Notes: a model not told the origin generated them from the sequence alone. Counted from the first letter of the stretch, positions 18,449-28,295 are shown. The stretch: 49,212 nucleotides of DNA from a bacterium (GCA_027294925.1 JAPULM010000424.1:1-49212); one strand, 5' to 3'. A program made the numbers and translations.

Positions 18449-19411
18449 TCACCCCCCTAGCGCCAGCTTCTCCGCGGCGCGAAGCCGAGCACTACGGCTA
18501 CGCGGGTTCTCCTGTATCTCCTGCGGCGATGGCAGCAAAGGTTTCCGATTCAACAACTTGAGACGAGGTACTTGCCCGCAAACACACTGCGGTATACGTG
18601 GCGGACAAACACATCCCTTGGCCTCACGGACAAAAAACTGCTTAGCCTGACGGTCCTCCAAAGAATGAAAGGCAATCGCCACCATACGACCCCCAGGGCG
18701 CAAAGCGGTTAGCGCCTGCGGAAGCGCTTCTTGGATGGCCTGCAGCTCATCGTTAACAGCAATACGGAGGGCTTGAAATACACGCGTCGCCGGATGAATA
18801 TCACGCGGCCATGCTTTGCGCGGAATGACATGCGCAACCAGCTCAGCCAACTGTCGTGTACGGGTAATCGGTGTCTGCTGACGCTCAGAGACAAGCGCTT
18901 TAGCGATACGATTTGCCCATCTTTCTTCGCCGAAATCTCGCAAGACGTCTCTGAGCTGTACTTCCGACGCTTGATTCACCAATGCACGTGCCGTATGCTT
19001 CTGGGTTGGATCCATACGCATATCAAGAGGGCCATCACGGCGAAAGCTAAAGCCGCGCTTAGCGGTATCCAACTGATAAGACGATACGCCAAAATCAAAG
19101 ACGATACCATCGACACGTGGATGGCCCAGCGTTTCGAGCAATGTTGACAAGTATCGAAAATTACCGTGCATGGCCCTAAAGCGATCATGCCAAGCCGCCC
19201 CCCATTGATGTGCGGCAGTGATACAGGCAGGGTCACGATCCAGCCCAATTACCATAGCAGGCGCCGGGCTGGCATCAAGGAGGGCTCGTGCGTGGCCGCC
19301 CCCTCCTAGGGTGCAGTCCACATAGACACCAGGGTGGTCACGTACGAGCAGAGACAGGACTTCACGTCCCATGACGGTATGATGCTGAAGTGAAGGGACG
19401 ATGTTGGTCAT
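18449..19411 (-). CDS. rsmH: 16S rRNA (cytosine-1402-N4)-methyltransferase
   Basis: 320 residues, SAM-dependent methyltransferase (MraW). HHTVMGREVLSLL at the N-terminus, the SAM motif YVDCTLGGGGHARALLDA, GIVFDFGVSSYQLD, RGFSFRRDGPLDMRMD and IAFHSLEDRQAKQFF are all typical. It is the second gene of the dcw cluster, 8 bases after mraZ, with AAGGCGGG before the ATG. Confidence 0.97.
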   Translation of the reverse strand: MTNIVPSLQHHTVMGREVLSLLVRDHPGVYVDCTLGGGGHARALLDASPAPAMVIGLDRDPACITAAHQWGAAWHDRFRAMHGNFRYLSTLLETLGHPRVDGIVFDFGVSSYQLDTAKRGFSFRRDGPLDMRMDPTQKHTARALVNQASEVQLRDVLRDFGEERWANRIAKALVSERQQTPITRTRQLAELVAHVIPRKAWPRDIHPATRVFQALRIAVNDELQAIQEALPQALTALRPGGRMVAIAFHSLEDRQAKQFFVREAKGCVCPPRIPQCVCGQVPRLKLLNRKPLLPSPQEIQENPRSRSARLRAAEKLALGG

Positions 19412-19419
19412 GACCCGCC

Positions 19420-19866
19420 TTAGAGCCGTAATTCCATTAAACGCGTATGAGATTCAAACCGTGAACTCTCTTGCTGATCATACATCTCCCAACGAGCGGG
19501 AGACCAGAGTTCCAGCTTCCTCAACACGCCGATGACAAGAACCTCAGAATCAATCTCAGCATACTGCCTGAGCTTTGGTGGGATGAGAATACGTCCTTGA
19601 CTGTCGAGATTACAAACGCTAGCACTGGCGCAAAATTGCCGTAAAAACGCTCGCGTACTGGCATCGTTACGCAACTCCAAAAGCTGAGTTTGGATTTCAA
19701 GCCATACTGTTTTGGGATAAGCCACGAGACAGTTCTCAAAATACTTCGTCACCACCAGCGTTTGGTCGCCAGATGCGTATTGCTCACGTAGCGTGTGCCG
19801 TAATGCCGCTGGCACGCTAAGCCTCCCCTTCCCATCCAAACTAAGGCTGTATTGCCCCAAAAGCAC
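19420..19866 (-). CDS. mraZ: Transcriptional regulator MraZ
   Basis: 148 residues, two SpoVT/AbrB-like domains. The paired signatures are LDGKGRLSVPAALR near residue 10 and LDSQGRILIPPKLRQYA near residue 90. MraZ binds tandem GTGGG boxes spaced 10 bp apart at its own promoter and represses (or in some species activates) the dcw operon. The start is GTG with a weak upstream purine stretch. Boxes of exactly this kind lie 11-56 bases upstream, so autoregulation is well supported. Confidence 0.95.
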   Translation of the reverse strand: MLLGQYSLSLDGKGRLSVPAALRHTLREQYASGDQTLVVTKYFENCLVAYPKTVWLEIQTQLLELRNDASTRAFLRQFCASASVCNLDSQGRILIPPKLRQYAEIDSEVLVIGVLRKLELWSPARWEMYDQQESSRFESHTRLMELRL

Positions 19867-19876
19867 AGCTTTTTAT

Positions 19877-19922
19877 CCCACTTAGCTCACCATCTTATCC
19901 AAATCATCCCACTTTACCCCAC
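19877..19922 (-). promoter_or_regulatory. MraZ operator: tandem GTGGG-type boxes
   Basis: Read on the minus strand, GTGGG occurs at 19918-19922 and 19908-19912 and a variant TTGGA at 19898-19902, an exact 10-bp period. GTGAG (19886-19890) and GTGGG (19877-19881) continue the series with 12- and 9-bp steps. The known MraZ target is repeated GTGGG-N5, so these are the expected boxes. They begin about 8 bases after the -10 hexamer and would cover the transcription start and leader. Confidence 0.85.
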
Positions 19923-19929
19923 CAGATAG

Positions 19930-19959
19930 ACTATAAAGACCTACAGAGTGGCATGTCAA
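19930..19959 (-). promoter_or_regulatory. dcw operon promoter upstream of mraZ
   Basis: Minus-strand TTGACA (19954-19959), 18-base spacer, TATAGT (19930-19935). The start point would fall at the first MraZ box. It is about 160 bases downstream of the 3' end of rnpB on the same strand. Confidence 0.85.
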
Positions 19960-20120
19960 GCAAAAAATCTGAAGCCCTCCTGGTTCGTTATACCGGGCAA
20001 ATTGTTGCCGGACGGCGTGCTTTGATGCTACTAGGATGCCCACAGAAAATTTTCAGGGAATGCATTTCACAAGGCAGGAGGCAATGCTTATCGAAAAATA
20101 AGAAGATTGAACAGACACAC

Positions 20121-20566
<446 letters not shown>

Positions 20567-20695
20567 CACACCGTCACCTGGCACAAGCCAGCGGAAACGA
20601 ACGCCTCTCTTGAGCGCTGTAAAAGTCAATGATGCTACGTAGACAATAAGCATTTACGACACCAAACGAGGCAGAAACAAAACAGAATACGACCC

Positions 20696-20792
20696 TGACA
20701 TCTAGAAAGAAGTCTTGCAGCGACTCCGAACTCGAATCGCCTTCCGAACCAATGGACACTACCCTGTCAAACTGGCGGGGTCATTGCAGTAC
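20696..20792 (+). repeat. 97-bp dispersed structured repeat (R1), copy D
   Basis: 97 bp, the most diverged copy and the only one reading on the plus strand, opposite to its flanking genes. ACATC-N5-AGAAGTC opens it and ACCCTGTC-AAACT-GGCGGGGT-CATTGCAGTAC closes it; the T in the stem gives a T-G pair, so the hairpin survives. It lies between rnpB and the end of the zinc-ribbon gene at 20799. Confidence 0.65.
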
Positions 20793-20798
20793 GCAGTA

Positions 20799-21503
20799 CT
20801 AGGCAGGCCAAAGTAAAATACGTTGGCAATGGGGACAGGTGATGAGCTTGTCTTGCTGCCGAAGCTCAGAAATCAGTTGAGGTGGCACTTTTAGATGGCA
20901 ACCGCCGCATGTACCTTCCTGTATCAGCACAACAGCTTGCCTATCCCGTATCGCACTCAGCTGCTGATATCTGGTATAGAGATCGGCTAACAAATCGGCC
21001 ACAAGCTGCTGGCGTGTCGCTTCCTCGGCAGCTACCTGCTTGGCGAGTGTGGCTTCTTCCTGCCGAATACGCTTAGTCTGCTGTGCCAATTCCTGCTCAG
21101 AGACGTGCTCATGATGTTTTTGCTGTTGGTGCTTTTGCCGGCATAGTTCGACCGTCTCCATTAACTCAAGGATTTGATCTTCAGTCACCGCGATGCGTTG
21201 TTCCCCGGTGTCGATCTCGGCTAAAACGGCACTGTACTCTTTGTTCGTCTTGACCTCACGCAACTTCGTCTGCGTTTTAGTAAGCTGCGCCTGCGAGCCA
21301 TCAAGTTCTCGCTCCAGAGCACGTCGCTGCCGTTCAGCTTGCTCGATTTCACCCTCTCCATCCAGCAATATTTGCCGAGCTTCTACACAAGCAATATCAT
21401 AAGCCTGCAATTGTTGAGGTAATGCTTCAACTTTAGACTGTAAGCGGTACAATCGATTATCGAGCTGCTGCAACTCTTCGATAAGGGGCAACTGATCATG
21501 CAC
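20799..21503 (-). CDS. Coiled-coil C4 zinc-ribbon protein (DUF164 family)
   Basis: 234 residues. About 180 residues are heptad-rich antiparallel coiled coil with the family motif LREVKTNKEYSAVLAEI near the middle. The C-terminal zinc ribbon has CGGCHLKVPP and CPHC as the four ligands. Proteins of this family are common beside rpoD, dnaG or rnpB in deltaproteobacteria-like genomes; the molecular role is not settled (nucleic-acid contact is assumed from the ribbon). The start is GTG with TGAGG eight bases upstream. Confidence 0.88.
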   Translation of the reverse strand: MHDQLPLIEELQQLDNRLYRLQSKVEALPQQLQAYDIACVEARQILLDGEGEIEQAERQRRALERELDGSQAQLTKTQTKLREVKTNKEYSAVLAEIDTGEQRIAVTEDQILELMETVELCRQKHQQQKHHEHVSEQELAQQTKRIRQEEATLAKQVAAEEATRQQLVADLLADLYTRYQQLSAIRDRQAVVLIQEGTCGGCHLKVPPQLISELRQQDKLITCPHCQRILLWPA

Positions 21504-21560
21504 CGTGTGTGCCTCATGGAGAATCTATGCCTGTCGCCTAATACTTACATATCATGCAGA

Positions 21561-21633
21561 TGGGCCCACCTGGTTTCGAACCAGGGACCGACCGGTTATG
21601 AGCCGGTGGCTCTACCATCTGAGCTATGGGCCC
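21561..21633 (-). tRNA. tRNA-Met (CAT anticodon)
   Basis: 73-nt cloverleaf on the minus strand: GGGCCCA acceptor with its TGGGCCC partner, D arm GCTC/GAGC, anticodon stem ACCGG/CCGGT with loop CTCATAA, T loop GTTCGAAA, discriminator A. C1-A72, the initiator hallmark, is absent, so this is the elongator type. tRNA-Ile2, with a lysidine-modified CAT, cannot be excluded from sequence. CCA is not encoded. Confidence 0.92.
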
Positions 21634-21648
21634 GTTACGCGTAGGATC

Positions 21649-21678
21649 AATCTACCTAAAACTGTTCATCCCTGTCAA
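21649..21678 (-). promoter_or_regulatory. Promoter of tRNA-Met
   Basis: TTGACA (21673-21678) and TAGATT (21649-21654) on the minus strand, 18-base spacer, about 15 bases before the mature tRNA. It lies in the spacer after rpoD. Confidence 0.7.
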
Positions 21679-21711
21679 GGCATTGATTTGAACTCGGCAA
21701 TAGAGGGGCTA

Positions 21712-23460
21712 TCAAGAGTTTTCGACAAAACTCCGAAGAATTTTACTGCGACTGGGATGGCGCAGCTTGCGGAGCGCTTTGGCTTCGATTTGCCGAACAC
21801 GCTCGCGCGTCACATCAAAATCATGTCCGACTTCCTCTAAGGTATGCGCCGAGTCAACCCCAATACCAAAACGTTTACGCAAGACCCGTTCTTCACGAGG
21901 GGTGAGCGTTTGCAAAACTTTCAGCGTCTGCTCTTTGAGATTCATGCGAATAACCGCTTCCGAAGGCGAAGCGATTTTTTTATCTTCGATAAAGTCGCCC
22001 AGATGGCTATCTTTTTCCTCGCCTATCGGCGTCTCCAAGGAGATCGGCTCTTTAGCAATTTTGAGCACTTTACGAACTTTATCAACAGGTAAATCCATCC
22101 GTTCGGCAATTTCTTCGGGACTGGGCTCTCGGCCAAACTCTTGCACAAGTTGTCGGGTCGTACGGATCAACTTATTGATTGTTTCAATCATATGCACAGG
22201 AATACGAATGGTCCTGGCCTGATCGGCAATAGCCCGTGTAATCGCTTGTCGTATCCACCAGGTTGCATAGGTGCTGAATTTATACCCACGACGATACTCG
22301 AACTTATCCACCGCCTTCATCAAGCCAATATTACCTTCTTGAATGAGATCAAGAAAATGCAAACCGCGATTGGTATACTTCTTAGCAATACTAACGACTA
22401 AACGTAAATTTGCCTCTGCAAGCTCTCGTTTGGCCTCCCGGTCCTTCTGCTGCCCACTTTGCACGGACTGCATCAATTCTGCCAGAGCTTCTTTGGTCGT
22501 TCCGGTTTCAGTTTCGATCCGGCGCAGCTTACGCATACCCCTACGAACACGACGCTCGACCTGCATTAACGTCCGCCGTTGCTGAACCATCTCGACATTT
22601 GCATGTCCGTTTTGCTGCCCCACTTCACGTAAATGTATGCGCAGCGCTTTTAGATCACCACCAAATATCTGAAGTTCTGGTTCGACTTCCTGTTCACATT
22701 TAACGAAGTATTGCAACGTCCCTTCAACTCTACTGATAACCTGCTCAAACGTCTCCGGGCGTAAATTCAGCTCACGGGTAAGTTTGGCGATCGCAGTGCA
22801 CAGCGTTTTCTCCTGATGAAAAAACTCCCTTTCATCTGCTATTTTTTCAGGTAGCTTGGTTAATGCCTCAAAATGCGCTTGCAGCTGATGCACAATGTCC
22901 TTCATATTCGTCGCTGTCGTACGCTCAGATTCACCCGACAAGTCTTCATCGAGTTCATCAACCTCGACCTCTTCCAAATCCGACCCAGCACCTTGAGGAA
23001 CAAATCCGTCCTCGCCAAGCGCAAGCAACTCTCGCATAGCGAACGGATTCAACAGCATCGCTTCAACAACTTGATTTTGGCCCTCTTCAATTCGTTTGGC
23101 AATTTCAACTTCGCCTTCGCGTGTGAGCAGGGGAATAGTTCCCATCTCACGAAGATACATGCGCACGGGATCATCCGTCTTACCTAGGGCATCGGCTGGC
23201 AAAGCAAGTAAGCGCTCCTCACGAGCATACCCCGAAGTCACCCCCGAGGCGCGCGAAAAAACGGGTCGTTCAGCGGGGCTACTCGTACCAATAAGTTCAA
23301 TATCAAGTTCGCCAAAGAGAAGCATCAGGTCATCAAGCTGTTCTGACGACACGCCATCGGGAGGTAACACATTGCTCACCTCCTGATAAGTAAGGTAACC
23401 CTTTTCTTTACCTTGTGATATTAGTTTTTTGACTTCTTTTCGTTTATCACTGTTCGCCAT
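21712..23460 (-). CDS. rpoD: Housekeeping RNA polymerase sigma factor RpoD (sigma70)
   Basis: 582 residues. Region 1.1 is at the N-terminus ([19 protein letters not shown]), region 1.2 is [29 protein letters not shown], an acidic spacer follows, and region 2 includes [27 protein letters not shown] and the -10-binding [18 protein letters not shown]. Region 3 ([16 protein letters not shown]) and region 4 ([33 protein letters not shown]) complete it. It recognises TTGACA/TATAAT promoters such as those listed here. GGAGG precedes the ATG. Copy C of the R1 repeat lies in its leader, 84 bases before the start. Confidence 0.98.
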   Translation of the reverse strand: MANSDKRKEVKKLISQGKEKGYLTYQEVSNVLPPDGVSSEQLDDLMLLFGELDIELIGTSSPAERPVFSRASGVTSGYAREERLLALPADALGKTDDPVRMYLREMGTIPLLTREGEVEIAKRIEEGQNQVVEAMLLNPFAMRELLALGEDGFVPQGAGSDLEEVEVDELDEDLSGESERTTATNMKDIVHQLQAHFEALTKLPEKIADEREFFHQEKTLCTAIAKLTRELNLRPETFEQVISRVEGTLQYFVKCEQEVEPELQIFGGDLKALRIHLREVGQQNGHANVEMVQQRRTLMQVERRVRRGMRKLRRIETETGTTKEALAELMQSVQSGQQKDREAKRELAEANLRLVVSIAKKYTNRGLHFLDLIQEGNIGLMKAVDKFEYRRGYKFSTYATWWIRQAITRAIADQARTIRIPVHMIETINKLIRTTRQLVQEFGREPSPEEIAERMDLPVDKVRKVLKIAKEPISLETPIGEEKDSHLGDFIEDKKIASPSEAVIRMNLKEQTLKVLQTLTPREERVLRKRFGIGVDSAHTLEEVGHDFDVTRERVRQIEAKALRKLRHPSRSKILRSFVENS

Positions 23461-23544
23461 AACCGCTCACACCTCCACACAGGAAAACCGCCCTTATGCT
23501 CCCCACGATCCGACTCGCACAAATCGCTAGGGTCCCGCTAGCTC

Positions 23545-23642
23545 GTACTGCAATGATCCTGCCATGATGGCAGGCTATAGCCCGTTGGCCCTCAAGGTGC
23601 TCCAACATTCAGAAGCACTCAGGGGCTTCTGCCCGGATGTAC
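23545..23642 (-). repeat. 97-bp dispersed structured repeat (R1), copy C, upstream of rpoD
   Basis: 98 bp bounded by GTAC at both ends, between dnaG (ends 23683) and rpoD. On the minus strand it reads GTACATCCGGGCAGAAGCCC at the start, an inner GTTGG/CCAAC pairing, then the hairpin CCTGCC-ATCAT-GGCAGG and ATCATTGCAGTAC. Orientation matches rpoD. Confidence 0.75.
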
Positions 23643-23682
23643 TCGTATTCCCATACCTAATTCACTCTCACGAATTGCCCAA

Positions 23683-25494
23683 TCATGCTTGTCCTCTTTG
23701 ATAATGACAGCGTTTTTCGTGACGTAACGTCGTATAAGCCTGCAAAAGTCGCTGCTGCTCGTCCGTATCTTCACGTTGCTCCGCTTCAAGAATAGACGCT
23801 TTGAGCTGTCGGAGCCGGGCCTGGAGTCGCTGCTGCTGCAAACGCAGGATATGATCCTCAAGCGCCTTGTACTGTGCTTCGCTATCCTCGGCGACCGCTG
23901 CCGCTTCTGTCGCCATCTTGGCCAAAAGCTGCCGCTCAGTATCGCTGCCGGCCTGCTCCAGCATATTGGGGAGGGTCTCTTCCGTCCCTTTAGGCGTTAG
24001 ACGTAAAAACAGCTCGTAAAGACTCCGCAGAATCGGCTCCTGAAAATCATCTACAGTAATCTGATGCCGCACCTGATCAAGCACACTGCGATCGTGCAGC
24101 ATGAGCCTTACGAGACCATACTCGACAGGAGACAACATCGGCGTTTGGCGCGCAGCAGGCAATGGCGACGGTTTCACTCGCGCAGGTATGGTGGCAACGC
24201 GCGTTCTCATCTCACGCTGCAACACCTCAACCGGCAAGCCAATTTTTTCTGCCAATAATGTCATGTACCCCCATTGCTCAACCTGATTTTCCACTTTGCG
24301 TAGCAGCGGCAAAATGCGCGCCACACAATCGGCCTGTCCAGTCGGAGTCTGTACATCATGGAAACGTTTAGCCCGCAGTAATAAGTACTCAACGAAGGTG
24401 ATCGCCTCGTCGACATATTGCAAAAACGCTTCTTGACCACGCTGCCGTAAAAAGCTATCCGGGTCTTCACCCGCTGGGAGCTCAACCACCCGCACCCGCA
24501 CACCCGCTTCAAGAAACAGACCAATGCCGCGTTCAGTTGCGGCGCCACCGGCAGCATCACTATCAAACACCAACGTGATGTCCTTGGCCAAACCACGCAA
24601 CATCTCAACATGCCGCTCGGTCAATGCCGTCCCCAACGTGCCCACCACATGCGTAACATCATGACGATGACAGGCAATCACATCAGTATATCCTTCCACC
24701 ATAATAGCGCGTTGTTGCTGACGAATTGCCTGCTTCGCAAGATGGAAACCGTAGAGCACACGCCCCTTGTGAAAAATCGGCGTTTCCGGTGAGTTAAGGT
24801 ACTTGGGGACATGCAGGGCATTTGCCTTGTCCAGATGCCGGCCACCAAAGGCGATCGGTCGGCCAAAACGGTCGTAAATAGGAAACATTAAGCGGTTACG
24901 GAAACGATCATAAATGCCGGGTTTGTGCTCACGTACGACAACTAAACCGCTGCGGACGAGCATCTCTTCGGAAAATCCTTGGCGCTGCATTTCCAACCCC
25001 AACCTATCCCACCCATCGGGCGCATAACCCAAGGCAAAACGCGCGGCAATATCACTAGAGAGCTGACGCTCTCGGCAGTATGTCCGGGCCTGTTGCGCGG
25101 CAGAATCGTGCAACAGGCATTGATGGAAAAAATTCGTCGCGGCTTGATGTAGGGCATAAAACGGCTTTAACGCATCCGTACGGCGATCTGAGGCTGTCTC
25201 CGGTATGTTGACGCCATAACGTGTGGCAAGCAAACGCACAGCATCCGGAAAAGCAAGATTCTCATGCTGCATCAAAAAACGAGCGACATTGCCACTGGCC
25301 TGACACCCAAAGCAGTAGTACAGCCCTTTTGCAGGGCTAACGGTAAACGACGGCGTTTTCTCGTTGTGAAAAGGGCAAAGTCCCTTATAATTCGCCCCGC
25401 CCTTCTTAAGATTGACATACTCGCTCAAAACATCCACGATGTCTGCTCGCAGCAACACTTCCTGAATCGTTTCTTCCGGTATGAGCTGGCTCAT
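23683..25494 (-). CDS. dnaG: DNA primase
   Basis: 603 residues. The N-terminal CHC2 zinc finger has Cys40, His43, Cys61 and Cys64 (CPFHNEKTPSF, YYCFGCQASGN). The catalytic core has RFRNRLMFPIYDRFGRPIAFGGR and a TOPRIM domain (MVEGYTDVIACH, DITLVFDSDAAGGAATERG). The C-terminal part is the helicase-binding domain with a coiled-coil-like end. The ATG follows GAGAGGTAG at the end of mutS2, so the two are probably co-transcribed; rpoD follows. This is a variant of the macromolecular-synthesis operon without rpsU. Confidence 0.97.
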   Translation of the reverse strand: MSQLIPEETIQEVLLRADIVDVLSEYVNLKKGGANYKGLCPFHNEKTPSFTVSPAKGLYYCFGCQASGNVARFLMQHENLAFPDAVRLLATRYGVNIPETASDRRTDALKPFYALHQAATNFFHQCLLHDSAAQQARTYCRERQLSSDIAARFALGYAPDGWDRLGLEMQRQGFSEEMLVRSGLVVVREHKPGIYDRFRNRLMFPIYDRFGRPIAFGGRHLDKANALHVPKYLNSPETPIFHKGRVLYGFHLAKQAIRQQQRAIMVEGYTDVIACHRHDVTHVVGTLGTALTERHVEMLRGLAKDITLVFDSDAAGGAATERGIGLFLEAGVRVRVVELPAGEDPDSFLRQRGQEAFLQYVDEAITFVEYLLLRAKRFHDVQTPTGQADCVARILPLLRKVENQVEQWGYMTLLAEKIGLPVEVLQREMRTRVATIPARVKPSPLPAARQTPMLSPVEYGLVRLMLHDRSVLDQVRHQITVDDFQEPILRSLYELFLRLTPKGTEETLPNMLEQAGSDTERQLLAKMATEAAAVAEDSEAQYKALEDHILRLQQQRLQARLRQLKASILEAEQREDTDEQQRLLQAYTTLRHEKRCHYQRGQA

Positions 25495-25499
25495 TCCAG

Positions 25500-27836
25500 C
25501 TACCTCTCAAGCTCTACAACTGTCATCCCGCCGCGTGCCCCACCGCCCTCAAAGCGGTGTACAAGCGGGTGTTCAGCAAGCAAATTAGTAATCGCCTTGC
25601 GCAGGCGCCCACTCCCCACCCCGTGAATAATACGCACTCGCGAGGCGCCTTGCATGAAAGCGTGGTCAAGATACTTTTCAAGTTCCGGAATGGCCTGCGC
25701 CACAGTATATCCAAGTAGCCGCAACTCGGGCGCAACCGCCTCTTGACGTGGTAATATAGGCTGATGCAGCGCGACGGCCGCCGCCGCCGATGATGCATCA
25801 GCGGCGCCATCAATCCGCTCCAAGTCCGCTGGCGACACCGTCAAGATCTTGTTGCCAACCTCAATTTGTACCGCGGCGGTGCCATTTATAGCAGTCCTTA
25901 AATGTCCAACCAGCCTGAGGCCACGAACCCGAACCTTTTCTCCAATCTGAAGCCGTTGCACAGCCACGGGTTCATCTAAAACCTGCGGCGCCAACGAAAC
26001 GACGGCTTGTTCCATCCGTCGCCACGCTTCGCGTGGAAAAGCAATCGGCGTTGTGCTTACAGCCTGCCGACGCAAAGCCGCAATCGTCGTATCTAGTTCT
26101 TGACGGGCCGTTTTGAGCAGCGCCTGCCCCTCCGCATAGAGCGTCTGGCGTACGCGTAGCTCTTCTGCCCGGGCACAGGCATACATCTGACGAGCATCAA
26201 TGTGCAATTGATTTGTCTCATCCTGTTTCACTTGCACATGCTGACGCTCTTCCGACAAGGCCTGCTGCTGCACCTCCAGACGTGCTAAAAACTGCTCGCT
26301 ACGCTGTTGCGTCATACCGGCTTCTTGCCGAGCACGCGCCAGAACCGCTGCCGGCAGCCCGAGCTTCTCAGCAATGGCGAACGCTTTGCTGCGTCCCGGG
26401 AGGCCATACACGAGCCGATAGCGGGGCTGCAACGTCTCTAAATCAAAATCCACTGCCGCGCACGCCACGCCGGACATCGACATCGCAAAGGTCTTGATGC
26501 CGCTGTGATGAGTCGTCGCCAGTGTCATGCCACCACACTGGTGAAATTGCTCCAGGATAGCGACGCCAAGCGGCCCACCCTCCATTGGATCGGTACCCGC
26601 CCCAAGTTCATCTAGCAACACGAGTGAATGGCCTGTGACATGCGTCAGCATGTCACAAATATTAGCCAGATGTGCCGAAAAGGTGCTCAAATTCTGTTGT
26701 AAACTCTGTTCATCGCCTAAGTCGACAAAGATCTCAGAAAACACCGGCAGCTGACTGTCAGAAGCAGCCGGGATATGGAGCCCTGATTGCGCCATAAGCG
26801 CGAGCAGGCCAACGGTTTTGAGAACTGCGGTCTTGCCCCCAGTGTTGGGTCCCGTAATCAGTAAAGTCTGGTTTTCCGAGCCGAGTTGGACATCAATCGG
26901 AGTAGGGTCGGTCAGCAACGGGTGGCGCGCCGCTATAAGCTGCAAATGCGGTTGTGTCGTCAGACGTGGTTGCTTGCCCTGCATAGACAGACTCAGACGT
27001 CCTTTAGCACAAATAAAATCAAGCTGTCCAACAATCCTAAGCGATTGCTCTAACGCAACATGCTGAACAGCAATCCGCCCGGTCAATTGGCGCAAGACCT
27101 CTCGCTCTGCCCGTTCTTCTTCAGCCCGGGCGTGCAACAACTGATTATTGAGATCGACTACCCCCTCCGGTTCGACATAGACCGTTGCCCCACTAGCCGA
27201 CTCCCCATGCACAATCCCTCGCATGGACTGACGAAATTCGGTTTTCAGCGGCACCACGAAACGATTATTGCGGATCGTGACAATGGTATCTTGCACCACA
27301 GAACGGTGTACGGTCATCAGTTCATGCAATTTAGCATGTATACGTTCGCGCAAGCGGCTGAGCTTTTGCCGAATATCCTGCAAAGCAGGACTCGCATGAT
27401 CACGTACCAAACCTTTATCATCAATGGCATGACGGATTTGACGGAGGAGGATGGCAAAATCGTGTAGGCGGGTCAAACGACGACGTAGGAGCAGGATGGG
27501 CTGCGTAACGGTTTGGGGATAATGCCGAAGGCGCTGGATGACCTCCAGTCCACTGGCAATTTCAAGCAGCTGCCACCCTTCGAGATAAAAACCTTCGATC
27601 CGGGTTGAAGCGAGGTGCGGATACAGGTCAGGCAGAGGTAAAAGAGGCGGCCCTTCATCAACTGCCAGACATGCCGCCATCTCTGACGTCTCTCGGAGCT
27701 GAACGTCCAGTAGGTCCAGAGCTGATGACGGCTTCAGATCTGCTGCCGATGCGCCTCCCATAGGCGTCACGGTATACGCCTGGAGCGCCCGCTTGATACA
27801 CGCGTAATCCAGGACCGCTTCCGTGTGTTCGTTCAT
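25500..27836 (-). CDS. mutS2: MutS2 family ATPase with Smr endonuclease domain
   Basis: 778 residues. The MutS-type core and clamp are followed by the ATPase: Walker A at about 333-341 (GPNTGGKTAVLK), Walker B LVLLDELGAGTDPMEG and the ATTHHSGIK switch. A long coiled coil (about 510-600), a KOW-like beta region and a C-terminal Smr domain (about 700-778, with RIIHGVGSGRLRKAI) follow. MutS2 lacks the mismatch-recognition domain; described roles are suppressing homologous recombination and rescuing collided ribosomes. It is preceded by a structured non-coding stretch with its own strong promoter, which may form its leader. Confidence 0.96.
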   Translation of the reverse strand: MNEHTEAVLDYACIKRALQAYTVTPMGGASAADLKPSSALDLLDVQLRETSEMAACLAVDEGPPLLPLPDLYPHLASTRIEGFYLEGWQLLEIASGLEVIQRLRHYPQTVTQPILLLRRRLTRLHDFAILLRQIRHAIDDKGLVRDHASPALQDIRQKLSRLRERIHAKLHELMTVHRSVVQDTIVTIRNNRFVVPLKTEFRQSMRGIVHGESASGATVYVEPEGVVDLNNQLLHARAEEERAEREVLRQLTGRIAVQHVALEQSLRIVGQLDFICAKGRLSLSMQGKQPRLTTQPHLQLIAARHPLLTDPTPIDVQLGSENQTLLITGPNTGGKTAVLKTVGLLALMAQSGLHIPAASDSQLPVFSEIFVDLGDEQSLQQNLSTFSAHLANICDMLTHVTGHSLVLLDELGAGTDPMEGGPLGVAILEQFHQCGGMTLATTHHSGIKTFAMSMSGVACAAVDFDLETLQPRYRLVYGLPGRSKAFAIAEKLGLPAAVLARARQEAGMTQQRSEQFLARLEVQQQALSEERQHVQVKQDETNQLHIDARQMYACARAEELRVRQTLYAEGQALLKTARQELDTTIAALRRQAVSTTPIAFPREAWRRMEQAVVSLAPQVLDEPVAVQRLQIGEKVRVRGLRLVGHLRTAINGTAAVQIEVGNKILTVSPADLERIDGAADASSAAAAVALHQPILPRQEAVAPELRLLGYTVAQAIPELEKYLDHAFMQGASRVRIIHGVGSGRLRKAITNLLAEHPLVHRFEGGGARGGMTVVELER

Positions 27837-27877
27837 ACACGTATCCTACACCGTGACGTCACTAACTTTCAACACGC

Positions 27878-28260
27878 AAAAAAACGACCAACTCCTACAG
27901 ACCAACAGGAGACCGTTACCAGTTTGAGTACCGTAAAGCTTAAACTATTATTAGCCCGGTCGACTGGTAACCTGCTTGCCGTACGCAATACTAGACACCA
28001 CGACAGGTTAAGCTCGAGTGTGCACCAAGCACGCTTGCAACCGCTGACTATAAACCTAGGTGCTTGGCCCTACAAATCCACCAGCAGGGCTTTGATCCCC
28101 CACCCCATGCCACGTCACCGCATCTATCGGCTACCCACACGGGGGTCGACCTTATCGTAGTACCAGTTCATTCTTTCTACCATGCGACACGCAGCCAAAC
28201 TTCTGTCTTCGTACTAATGTCTAACTTCCAAGAGTGCCCCACAGATTGTTTTTGCATAAA
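27878..28260 (-). ncRNA. Candidate structured non-coding RNA or long mutS2 leader
   Basis: About 380 nt without a credible ORF, beginning just after a perfect promoter (28266-28295) and ending in seven T (27878-27884), 42 bases before the mutS2 ATG. Tandem perfect inverted repeats fill its second half: GCCCT/AGGGC (28067-28071, 28086-28090), CCAAGCAC/GTGCTTGG (28025-28032, 28060-28067), GTTACCAGT/ACTGGTAAC (27915-27923, 27963-27971) and CTCCT/AGGAG (27892-27896, 27907-27911). GGTCG directly before the T-run can also pair with an upstream CGACC, giving alternative folds. No tRNA-like T loop (so not tmRNA), no SRP motif and no riboswitch motif that I recognise. Confidence 0.55.
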
Positions 28261-28265
28261 CAAAG

Positions 28266-28295
28266 ATTATAAATTTTAATCGTCTTCAGTGTCAA
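28266..28295 (-). promoter_or_regulatory. Perfect-consensus promoter upstream of the candidate RNA and mutS2
   Basis: TTGACA (28290-28295), 18-base spacer, TATAAT (28266-28271) on the minus strand. Both hexamers match sigma70 consensus exactly, the only such pair I found in the window. The start point would be near 28259. The nearest annotated gene downstream is mutS2, 420 bases away. Confidence 0.8.

Noticed and set aside
27825..28160. 111-codon plus-strand ORF upstream of mutS2
   Set aside because: It overlaps the mutS2 start and the tandem hairpins, and has no start signal or protein-like pattern.
27878..28260. tmRNA or known riboswitch in the structured stretch
   Set aside because: No GTTCRA T-loop, no alanine-type acceptor and no tag-peptide frame; T-box, TPP, cobalamin, lysine and glycine motifs were looked for by eye and not found. 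6S RNA cannot be excluded but has no sequence signature visible here.
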